This document shows, piece by piece, positions 1 through 6,976 of a stretch of DNA of 12,987 nt. This DNA comes from UBA5734 sp964528645. Lineage in GTDB: Bacteria; Bacillota; Clostridia; Saccharofermentanales; UBA5734. A program made the position numbers and the translations under genes. Below the pieces are notes generated by a model that was not told the DNA's origin, searched no databases, and saw only the letters and a program-made list of their open reading frames with translations. Position 1 is the stretch's first letter, and each line of letters begins with the position of its first letter. The stretch is taken from contig CAZGSR010000054.1 of NCBI GenBank assembly GCA_964528645.1, positions 1 to 12,987 of the forward strand. The letters run 5' to 3'.

Positions 1-1228
1 GAGACAGATTGGGGTCGGAGAGATTTTCCCGGAGGTAATTCACGAGCTCATCGTGCAACCGCTCATGCTTGGCATCGGTGGCGCGGCGGGCCTTTTCCTG
101 CGAAATCGACATCAGTTCCAGGCAGAAGCGGGCAATGATCTGGCGGGCATCCTCGAGTTGGTCACACCGGGACAGCCGGTCGCTGGTCTCGAGGTAATTG
201 TCGTAGTCTTCATCCACCAGCTCGACCGTATTGTCGACCTGCTTGAAGACTGAGAACAACAACTGGTTGAAATAATTGACGGTTCGTGGCGAATAGCCTT
301 CCCGGATCGCCTGCATGAAATCATCGATCCCCGGCACGAGCATGTCTTGGCGCCGCAGGTTCAGAGCCTCGAGAATCCGCTTTTCAGCCATCACTGGATA
401 GCGGATTTTCTTGTTGACCGCAATGGTTTTTTCCGGTGTAAGCAGGGAATCGGGCCCGAAATAGAGGCGATAGCTGAACAGGTTGCAGGTTTTGAGATAG
501 GACTCATTGAATTGGGCAAAAGAGGTCACCGGCTCTGCCGCCGCATAGCTGACGGTAAAGGGGAAATAGCGCCGGATCTGGGACTGGGCCTGTTCCAGAG
601 CGTCTTCGAGTCCTTCCGGCTGGACAGCGTCATTTAGCTGCACAATTAATGTGACTTCGTGGTCACCCGTCACGAGACCTGTCACAGGTGCCAGGCTTTC
701 CAAAAGTTCCTGAGTGATGTTGATGACGATGAAGCGGAAATTGTCGAGATCGTCCGGATTGGTTTCGGCCAGGGAACTAAATCCATCGAATCGCGCGACG
801 ACCAGCAGGTAGGCAGGTGCCTCCAGCTGGCGGAGAATTTGCTGGATCCGCTCAGCATCCTCATGGTTCGGTTTGCCGGCCAGTAGATCGGCCAGGAATT
901 TCTCGCGGGCAATCCGGGCCGCCTGGTCACCGAGAAGCAGGGCCTTGTGCAGAACGGCATATTCCTCCGCGGCTTTGACTTCGTTACCTGCAACGTCGCG
1001 GACGAGGCTCTGGAGCGGCTGGTAAAACCGGGCCAGAAGCTTCAGGATGATCCAACTGCTGGTCAGGATAAAAATCAGGCTGACCAATAACACCGGAGCG
1101 ATGGTTTTCAGATATTCCAGCCAGATCAATCCAGAGTCCAGGACAACAACTGTGAACAGTCCACTGGTCTGCGAACGCAGAAAATAGGTTAACTGGCGTT
1201 GCCAGAGATTGCCGGTGCGCAAGATTCC
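1..1228 (-). pseudogene. Same AraC-type regulator, C-terminal half after the TAG; partial, runs off the left edge
   Basis: Read in the same frame as the upstream half, 409 codons are open from 1228 to 2 with no further stop. First comes the end of the extracytoplasmic region (NLWQRQLTYFLRSQ). Next is a second membrane segment (about 298-322 of the joint protein, around APVLLVSLIFILTSSWIIL). A long cytoplasmic linker follows, with the family-typical REKFLADLLAGKP stretch. The last visible residues, ELVNYLRENLSDPNLS, match the opening of an AraC helix-turn-helix domain, whose remainder lies beyond position 1. A possible restart is TTG at 1222 behind a weak AGGGA, which would give a membrane-tethered DNA-binding protein lacking its sensor. 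There are no frameshifts, and the coding character is intact, so the interruption is recent, a sequence error, or suppressed. Confidence 0.75.
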
Positions 1229-1999
1229 CTAGTCGGACAATTGCCGCGTTCCGCTTTCGTTCTGGAATATTCCGCTGAAAGGGTAGCCAAAGCTCAAATC
1301 AGTGATGAAGGCGTCTGGCTCGCTGCTGGCAAAAACGATGCCATTGGCGTCGGTCAGATAGATCCGGGCCCGGGGCTGGAAATCCGCCAGCAAGGAGACA
1401 AATTTCTCTTCATCAACATGGATGATGACCAGACCATGGTTGGTCCGCTGGGGGTTGTTCTCTACACGGGCATAAAAGACGATCAGTCGTGTAAACTCGT
1501 TTTTGAGTGCGTCCAGGGCAGACCCTTCAACCCGGATTTCACGTGGTCTGAGGCTAAAAGGGCTATTGCCGACTGGCAGCCCCATCTGGCTGGCTGGCAA
1601 GGGGCCCAGCGAGGTCTCGTAGGTTCCCAGATAGCCATTGTAGAGGCCGATGTAGCGCATCAGGAGAGGATGGCTCTTCTGGTAATCGACCAATAACTCG
1701 TTCAGATTCGCCTGGGCCAGGGGATAGGAAGTTCGTTCATACAAATAAGCAGTCGCGAGAGGATCTTGCAGAATCTGGTTGCCGATCGCCTGGACGCGCT
1801 GGTAGATATCATCAACCGAATGTCTCGTCTGGCTGGCGAGGCTGCTGTTTTCTGTCAGCAGGCGATTTTCTGTGACTCGGAATGCCAGGAGCGAATAAAT
1901 CAACAGGAAGAAGAAATAGCAGATCAACAGCCAGAAAATCATCAGTCGGACCAGTTTCTGATGCGTATTTGCCTGGGTCAGGCGTTGAAAAATCCGCAT
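1229..1999 (-). pseudogene. Membrane-bound AraC-type (YesN-like) regulator, N-terminal sensor half, ends at in-frame TAG
   Basis: This 256-residue reading starts at ATG 1999, with a CAGGAG ribosome site 5 nt upstream (2005-2010, minus strand). Residues 18-40 form a strongly hydrophobic segment. It is followed by a roughly 230-residue extracytoplasmic region resembling the Cache-type sensor of Bacillota membrane AraC regulators (for example DDIYQRVQAIGNQILQDP). The reading stops at TAG 1231-1229, before the second membrane segment and the DNA-binding domain. The same frame stays open from 1228 to the window edge with typical family sequence, so this is one gene cut by a single stop codon. As a stand-alone product it would be an anchored sensor domain with no output. 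It is divergent from the sugar-binding protein and transporter operon at 2281, which it presumably regulated. The family assignment is from sequence character; the ligand is unknown. Confidence 0.8.
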
Positions 2000-2054
2000 G
2001 ATAACTCCTGCCGGATGGACTAGAATATCGTTAAGACAAATATATATCGCAAAA

Positions 2055-2069
2055 ATGAAAACGTAAATA
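2055..2069. promoter_or_regulatory. Candidate catabolite repression (cre-like) site
   Basis: ATGAAAACGTAAATA matches the Bacillota CcpA-site consensus WTGNAANCGNWNNCW at every defined position except the penultimate C, which is T here. It lies between divergent sugar-uptake genes, where a cre would be expected. One mismatch and high local AT content mean chance is possible. No CcpA gene is visible in the window. Confidence 0.35.
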
Positions 2070-2087
2070 GCCGAAAAAATAAATATG

Positions 2088-2111
2088 TTTTCAAATCATA
2101 TGATTAGAAAA
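2088..2111. promoter_or_regulatory. 24-bp near-perfect palindrome, candidate operator
   Basis: The core AATCATATGATT (2094-2105) is a perfect 12-bp palindrome. One A/A mismatch on each side separates it from outer arms TTTTC (2088-2092) and GAAAA (2107-2111), so 22 of 24 positions are symmetric. It sits in the divergent control region, well away from either start codon. The symmetry suggests a dimeric repressor or activator; AraC-family proteins more often use direct repeats, so another regulator may be the binder. Confidence 0.45.
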
Positions 2112-2280
2112 GCGGAAAAGTGAAAGAGTTTTGGCTGCTTGGGCTTGTCTGGCTGTGTGTCTGGGCTAAACTGGAGTCGTCAGATTAACCTGTTCGAAAT
2201 GATCAGACAGTCGTTTGAAAGAAACATCCGGGGTTGTATCATCACCGGACAGGGAAAAGAGGGAAGGAGCTTAGCTGGCC

Positions 2281-3285
2281 ATGTCGCACGTACCATCTGC
2301 CACGCAAACGACAGCAGCCGGCATCGGTCAGCAAGGCTCTGCCTCCCGCCGGAAACGGATCACAATCGCATCGCTGATCGTCCTGGTCTTTCTGTTCATT
2401 GTCTCGGTCCTGACTGCAAACCTCCTGAAACCAAAAGTCATCGGATTTACCGGTTATGATCTCTCGCTCGACTTTTTCCACAGTATGGAAATGGGTGTGA
2501 TGGAGGAGTCTGATGCGCTTGGCTACCAGAGTATCCGCTATGACCAGGCCGGCGATGAAACTCGCCTGGTTACGAGTTTCAAACGGCTCATCGAAGAGCA
2601 GGCCGCAGCCATCATTGTCTCGCCGATCAGTCCGGAAGTTCTGCCCCCCCTGGTAGACAGTGCCCACGAGAAGGGGATTCCAGTTATCATCAACGACATC
2701 GGTGGGGGCGGCTCGGCATATGATGCCATCGTCATCTCGGATAACTGGCAAGGAGGCGTCCTTGCTGCCACCTTCACGGCGGACTCCTTAAAAGGCCGCG
2801 AAGGCAGCCGGAAGGTTGCGATCATCACAGTGGAACCCTCCGCTGTTTACGCCGCTCGCCGCGGTGAAGGCTACCGGGAGACGATCGAATCCAGAGGATA
2901 CACGATCGCCACCGAAATATCTGCCTATTCAAAACAGGAAGACGGTTATACAGCCATGAAACTGATCCTGGAGGAACATCCAGATCTGGTTGCGGTCTTT
3001 GCTGAAAATGACCCGATGGCCGTAGGGGCAGCCAACGCCATTGCCGAAGCTGGCCGCAAGGATATCCTGGTGGTCGGCTTCAACGGTGACAAAATCGCCC
3101 GGGATGCCATCGCCGCGGGCCTGATGCAGGCTACCGTTGCCCAGAATCCGGAAGAAATGGGCCGGATCACCGTGCAACTGGCTGACCGGCTGGTCAAAGG
3201 CAAAGACATCTTTTTTGATGATCCGGACAAACGTGAGATCTATGTACCCGTGGAGCTGGTCACCATCCAGAACATACAAGGATAG
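2281..3285 (+). CDS. Membrane-anchored sugar-binding protein (RbsB-like, Peripla_BP_4 type); transporter component or sensor
   Basis: The product has 334 residues. An unusually long polar N-tail (1-22) leads into RRKR and one hydrophobic segment (about 27-48), then a type I periplasmic sugar-binding fold to the C-terminus. There is no cysteine anywhere, so it cannot be a lipoprotein. It is either anchored by its N-terminal helix or cleaved after a weak LTA site at 44-46. Fold landmarks include IIVSP (111-115), IPVIINDI (133-140), RRGEGYRE (193-200), FAENDPMAVGAANAI (240-254), VVGFNGD (264-270) and ATVAQNPEEMG (284-294), which correspond to the sugar-contact loops of ribose-binding proteins. 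It is the first gene of the operon, 36 nt before the ATPase. A second, lipid-anchored binding protein closes the operon, so this one may instead sense sugar for the divergent membrane regulator, as XylFII does for LytS in clostridia. The sensing role is inference; the fold is well supported. The gene ends in TAG. Confidence 0.85.
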   Translation: MSHVPSATQTTAAGIGQQGSASRRKRITIASLIVLVFLFIVSVLTANLLKPKVIGFTGYDLSLDFFHSMEMGVMEESDALGYQSIRYDQAGDETRLVTSFKRLIEEQAAAIIVSPISPEVLPPLVDSAHEKGIPVIINDIGGGGSAYDAIVISDNWQGGVLAATFTADSLKGREGSRKVAIITVEPSAVYAARRGEGYRETIESRGYTIATEISAYSKQEDGYTAMKLILEEHPDLVAVFAENDPMAVGAANAIAEAGRKDILVVGFNGDKIARDAIAAGLMQATVAQNPEEMGRITVQLADRLVKGKDIFFDDPDKREIYVPVELVTIQNIQG

Positions 3286-3321
3286 AAGCATTTAGATAAG
3301 GAAGAACAAGGGGGAACACGC

Positions 3322-4857
3322 GTGTCAGAGTTCATTTTGGAACTTCAGGGAATCACCAAGATCTTTCCCGGCGTCAAGGCACTGAACCAGGTGCATTTCC
3401 AGCTCAAAGCCGGCCAGATCCACGCCCTGATGGGCGAAAACGGCGCCGGCAAGTCGACCTTCATCAAGGTCATCACTGGTGTGCACCAGCCGGAAGAAGG
3501 CACCATGACCCTGCGTGGCAAGCAGGTCGAATTTAAAAATCCCAAGGAAGCCATCGCCCATGGGATCGCCGCCATTTACCAGCATGTCACCTGCTTCCCG
3601 GACCTGAGTGTCTCGGAAAATATTTTTGCCGGCCATGAAGCCATGCGCGGACGCCTGCCCGTGATCGACTGGAACACCATGCACAGCAAGGCGGAAAAAC
3701 TCCTGCACCGCCTCGGTTCGGATCTCGACCCGCGCCAACTGATGGGGGCCCTGAGCGTCGCCCAGCAGCAGATCGTGGAAATAGCCAAGGCCCTGTCGAC
3801 CGATGCCGACATCATCATCATGGACGAACCGACCGCCGCCCTGACCAACCGCGAGTGCGAAGAACTGTACCGCATCACCGAGCAACTGCGCGATGAAGGC
3901 AAGGCCATCATCTTTATTTCCCACCGATTTGAAGACATGTACCGCCTGGCCAGCCAGGTCACTGTGTTCCGCGATGCCCAGTACATCGGTACCTGGCCAG
4001 TCGACGGCATCACCAACAGCGATCTGATCCGTGCCATGGTCGGCCGATCGTTGACTGAAATGTATCCGCCGCCGCTGTCTCAACCTTCTGATGAGACTGT
4101 TTTCGCAGTTGAGAGATTGTCCCGCACCGGCTATTTCAAAGATGTCAGCTTTGACATCAAAAAGGGTGAAATCGTCGCCCTGACCGGACTCGTCGGCGCC
4201 GGACGCAGTGAAGTCTGCCAGGCCATTTTCGGCATCGACCAGCCTGACAGCGGCCGCATGGAGCTTCTGGGCCAGACCGTCACCATCGACAGCCCGCTGA
4301 CGGCAATGAAGCTGGGTGTGGGCTACTTGCCGGAAGACCGCCAGAAACAGGGCTTGGTCTTGTCCTGGAGCATCGAGAAAAACATCACCCTGGCCAATCT
4401 CGACCGCTTCGCTCCGGGTCTTCTGGTCCAGGAAGCCAAAGAGAAGGAAACCGCTGAACGCCTGTCCAAGCTGGTCTCGATCAAATGCCAGGGGGTCGAA
4501 GATCTGGCCAGCTCCCTGTCAGGTGGCAACCAGCAGAAAATCATTGTAGCCAAACTCCTGACTGCCGACCTCAAGCTGATCATCATGGACGAGCCAACCA
4601 AAGGCGTCGACGTCGGGGCCAAGCACCAGATCTACCAAATCATGCGCGAACTGGCCCGTGATGGTTATGCCATCCTGATGGTTTCCTCGGAAATGCCGGA
4701 AGTCATCGGCATGTCCGACCGCATCGTCGTCATGCACGAGGGCCGTGTCACGATGATTGCCCGGACTCATGATACCTCGACCACCCAGGAAAAGATCCTG
4801 GAAGCTGCTGTCACCCGCATCCAGCACGAAGAACCGGCCCCAGGAGGAAAGTCATGA
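3322..4857 (+). CDS. Sugar ABC transporter ATP-binding protein, double cassette (RbsA/MglA/RhaT family)
   Basis: This cytoplasmic ATPase of 511 residues powers monosaccharide import and has the usual length for the family. Cassette 1 has Walker A GENGAGKST (38-46), Q-loop Q87, signature LSVAQQQ (144-150), Walker B IIIMDEP (164-170) and H-loop H201. Cassette 2 has the family-typical degenerate Walker A GLVGAGRSE (289-297, no lysine), a canonical LSGGNQQK signature (399-406), Walker B LIIMDEP (419-425), and serine where the H-loop histidine would be (VSSEMPE). This asymmetry is normal for RbsA-type proteins. The start is GTG 3322, with AAGGGGG (3308-3314) 7 nt upstream. The stop overlaps the next gene's start as ATGA, indicating translational coupling. 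The frame is continuous with the preceding gene across its TAG, but the separate ribosome site argues for independent initiation. Confidence 0.95.
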   Translation: MSEFILELQGITKIFPGVKALNQVHFQLKAGQIHALMGENGAGKSTFIKVITGVHQPEEGTMTLRGKQVEFKNPKEAIAHGIAAIYQHVTCFPDLSVSENIFAGHEAMRGRLPVIDWNTMHSKAEKLLHRLGSDLDPRQLMGALSVAQQQIVEIAKALSTDADIIIMDEPTAALTNRECEELYRITEQLRDEGKAIIFISHRFEDMYRLASQVTVFRDAQYIGTWPVDGITNSDLIRAMVGRSLTEMYPPPLSQPSDETVFAVERLSRTGYFKDVSFDIKKGEIVALTGLVGAGRSEVCQAIFGIDQPDSGRMELLGQTVTIDSPLTAMKLGVGYLPEDRQKQGLVLSWSIEKNITLANLDRFAPGLLVQEAKEKETAERLSKLVSIKCQGVEDLASSLSGGNQQKIIVAKLLTADLKLIIMDEPTKGVDVGAKHQIYQIMRELARDGYAILMVSSEMPEVIGMSDRIVVMHEGRVTMIARTHDTSTTQEKILEAAVTRIQHEEPAPGGKS

Positions 4858-5855
4858 AGCTGACCGGCATCCAAAAACAAAAGCACGGGGCGATCGGTAC
4901 CCGTGAAATCGGGATGATCCTGTTCATCCTCCTGCTGTCCCTGCTAATCCAACTGAGAAATTCCCAATACCTGACTGCGGAAAACCTCAACGACCTTCTA
5001 GTCAATGCAGCGATCATGGGCACCCTGGCCGTGGGCATGATGATGGTCATCATCACCGGCGGTATCGACCTCTCGATCGGCGCCACCCTGGCCCTGTCCG
5101 GGATGTCGGCAGCCCTTTATGTCCGTGGCAATGAAGCCGCCTCCCCGGTCCTGGCGGTCCTGATCGGCATCGGTATCGGTCTTCTGGCCGGACTGATCAA
5201 TGGCCTGCTCGTCGGTTACGGCGAAGTCCTGCCCCTGATTGCCACCCTGGGCATGATGAATGTCTACCGCGGCCTGACCTACATCATTGCCAATGGCGCC
5301 TGGGTCAGCGCCCACCAGATGAACGATGGCTTCAAAGCCCTGGCTTTCACCCGCTTCCTCGGCATCAACAGCCTGGTCTGGGTTGCGATCCTGACCTTTG
5401 CCATTGGCGCATTCTTCCTCGGCTGGACCCGGATCGGCCGCATGATCTATGCCGTCGGCAGCAATCCGGAGGCCGCCCGCGTCACCGGGGTCAATGTCCC
5501 GGCCATCCGCACCCTCGTCTATGCAATCATGGGCACGATTACCGGCCTGTCTGGCGTGCTCTGGGTCAGTAAATACGCCTCAGCCCAGGGTGACACCGCC
5601 ATCGGCTACGAAATGAATGTCATCGCCGCCTGTGTCCTCGGCGGGGTCTCGATCAGCGGCGGTTCCGGCAAGGTCTTTGGTGTCATACTCGGCACGGTTC
5701 TGCTTGGTATTCTGAAAAACGCCCTGCCACTGCTCAAAATCTCGCCTTTCTGGCAAGACGCCCTCTACGGCCTGATCATCCTGTTCGCGATTCTGATGAA
5801 CACGATCTTCAAGCGCATGGTCGACAAGAACAACCTGCTAAGGAGGCACATCTGA
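4854..5855 (+). CDS. Sugar ABC transporter permease 1 (RbsC/RhaP-type, BPD_transp_2)
   Basis: This integral membrane protein of 333 residues has about ten hydrophobic segments beginning at residues 19-34. It carries the family signatures GGIDLSIGA (69-77), GLINGLLV (113-120), VYRGLTYI (137-144), YAVGSNPEAARVTGV (199-213) and LGGVSISGGSGK (262-273). It forms the channel together with the permease encoded next. The start codon overlaps the ATPase stop (ATGA), and the AGGAGG ribosome site (4842-4847) lies inside the ATPase gene 6 nt away. The arrangement ATPase, permease, permease, binding protein matches the rhizobial rhamnose importer (RhaT-P-Q-S) and the AI-2 importer. The rhamnose reading is favoured by the mutarotase nearby, but the substrate is not proven. 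Confidence 0.93.
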   Translation: MKLTGIQKQKHGAIGTREIGMILFILLLSLLIQLRNSQYLTAENLNDLLVNAAIMGTLAVGMMMVIITGGIDLSIGATLALSGMSAALYVRGNEAASPVLAVLIGIGIGLLAGLINGLLVGYGEVLPLIATLGMMNVYRGLTYIIANGAWVSAHQMNDGFKALAFTRFLGINSLVWVAILTFAIGAFFLGWTRIGRMIYAVGSNPEAARVTGVNVPAIRTLVYAIMGTITGLSGVLWVSKYASAQGDTAIGYEMNVIAACVLGGVSISGGSGKVFGVILGTVLLGILKNALPLLKISPFWQDALYGLIILFAILMNTIFKRMVDKNNLLRRHI

Positions 5856-6853
5856 TGGCTGCCCTGAAAAAATTCCTGCTGCGCTGGGAGGCCGTGCTGG
5901 TCCTGGTTCTACTTCTGGTCAATGTCTTCAATACCATGAGTTCGCCCTACTACCTGAGCGTGACCGGCCTTTTGGATGCAACGCGTGATTTCATGGACAA
6001 ATCCTTCATCGTCTTCCCGATGGCCATGATCATCCTGATGGGTGAAATCGACATCTCGGTCGGGGCCTCCATCGCTCTCTCCTCGGTCATCATGGGCGTT
6101 GCCTACAACGCCGGCAATGGCATACCGATGGTCGCTGCCCTGCTGCTCGCCCTGCTGGTTGGCACCGCCTGCGGCTTGATCAACGGTCTCCTGCTGACCC
6201 GATTCAAAGAACTCTCGCCGATGATCGTCACCCTCTCCACAATGACGATTTACCGCGGCATCGCCTACATCATCCTCAAGGACCAGGCTGCAGGCAAATT
6301 CCCCTCCTGGTTCCAGAAGTTCGGTTGGGGCACGGTCGGCCCGGTTCCCTATGTCCTGATCGTCTTTGCCATCCTGGCTGTGATCTTCACCATCGTCCTC
6401 AACAAGACCAAGCTCGGCCGCAGGATCTATGCCATCGGCAGCAACCGCACCGCCAGCATTTTCTCTGGCATCAAAGTCGACCAGATCCGTATCCTGGCCT
6501 ATACCCTGGCCGGTTTCATGTCCGGTCTGACCGCCATCTTCCTGACCTCGCGCATGTCCTCAACTCGGCCCAATATCGGCTACATGTACGAACTCGACAT
6601 CATCTCGATGGTCGTTCTCGGCGGCATCAGCACCAGCGGTGGCAAAGGCCGTCTGGCCGGTGCCCTGATCTCGATCTTCGTCATCGGCTACCTCAAATAC
6701 GGCCTCGGCCTCAACAACATTTCCAGCCAGATCCTGATGATCGTCATCGGCCTCCTGCTGATCATTTCTGTCCTCACACCCAATCTGGTCGCCCGTTTCA
6801 AACGCTGGAGCACGGTGCGCAAGAGCCACCGCCAGTCCATGCGCAGCACCTGA
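5855..6853 (+). CDS. Sugar ABC transporter permease 2 (RbsC/RhaQ-type, BPD_transp_2)
   Basis: This is the second channel subunit, 332 residues and homologous to permease 1. Its matching landmarks are GEIDISVGAS (63-72), GLINGLLLTRFKELSPMIVT (107-126), IYRGIAYIILKDQ (132-144), YAIGSNRTASIFSGI (192-206) and LGGISTSGGKG (255-265). The insert AAGKFPSWFQKFGWG (145-159) is of the kind seen in RhaQ-like permeases, which suggests a rhamnose-type importer; this recollection is moderate evidence only. It overlaps permease 1 by one base (TGATG), with AGGAGG at 5841-5846, 8 nt from the start. A 123-nt gap with two stem-loops follows before the last operon gene. Confidence 0.93.
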   Translation: MAALKKFLLRWEAVLVLVLLLVNVFNTMSSPYYLSVTGLLDATRDFMDKSFIVFPMAMIILMGEIDISVGASIALSSVIMGVAYNAGNGIPMVAALLLALLVGTACGLINGLLLTRFKELSPMIVTLSTMTIYRGIAYIILKDQAAGKFPSWFQKFGWGTVGPVPYVLIVFAILAVIFTIVLNKTKLGRRIYAIGSNRTASIFSGIKVDQIRILAYTLAGFMSGLTAIFLTSRMSSTRPNIGYMYELDIISMVVLGGISTSGGKGRLAGALISIFVIGYLKYGLGLNNISSQILMIVIGLLLIISVLTPNLVARFKRWSTVRKSHRQSMRST

Positions 6854-6873
6854 CCTTCCGCAAGAACCATGAG

Positions 6874-6922
6874 TCCGGCATAGCCGGAAAATCCCGGTTA
6901 TAAGGCAAAATCGCCTTGTAAT
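6874..6922 (+). other. Two intercistronic stem-loops between permease 2 and the binding lipoprotein
   Basis: Hairpin 1 is TCCGGC (6874-6879), loop ATA, GCCGGA (6883-6888). Hairpin 2 has a 10-bp stem with two G-U pairs between 6897-6906 and 6913-6922, with loop AAAATC. Neither is followed by a run of T, so they are not typical terminators. They may stabilise or process the messenger so that the downstream binding protein is made in excess over the membrane subunits, as with malE relative to malF. No convincing promoter was seen between them and the gene at 6977. Confidence 0.6.
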
Positions 6923-6976
6923 AGATTGCCCATGCCTTGAACACAGAAAAAACCCACATTTCGAAGGAGGAAACCC

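Larger units (their letters stand above)
2000..2280. promoter_or_regulatory. Divergent control region between regulator and transporter operon
   Basis: This 281-bp gap has no gene. The stretch 2030-2110 is clearly AT-rich compared with the flanking genes, as expected for divergent promoters. It holds a cre-like site (2055-2069) and a large palindrome (2088-2111), listed separately. Plus-strand promoter boxes are weak: the best seen is TTGTCT (2145-2150), 16 nt, TAAACT (2167-2172), each four of six to consensus. On the minus strand TATGAT (2100-2095) sits inside the palindrome, with a poor TTCACT 18 nt upstream. Poor boxes fit an activator-dependent promoter. The ribosome site for 2281 is AAGGAG at 2264-2269, 11 nt from the ATG, which is slightly long. 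Confidence 0.5.

Noticed and set aside
1199..1696. Plus-strand open frame (165 codons) opposite the regulator gene.
   Set aside because: It lies entirely within the convincing minus-strand sensor domain and has no ribosome site.
3283..3322. The anchored binding protein ends in TAG, and the frame stays open across the 36-nt gap into the ATPase, which together with the TAG in the regulator hinted at amber recoding.
   Set aside because: The ATPase has its own GTG start and AAGGGGG site, and a fusion would join an outside domain to a cytoplasmic ATPase. Being in frame has a one-in-three chance, so TAG is most simply a stop here.
3325..4083. Long minus-strand open frame (252 codons) opposite the ATPase gene, and similar antisense frames over the permeases and isomerase.
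   Set aside because: Composition is dominated by the codon bias of the real gene on the other strand, with no ribosome site and no recognisable fold.
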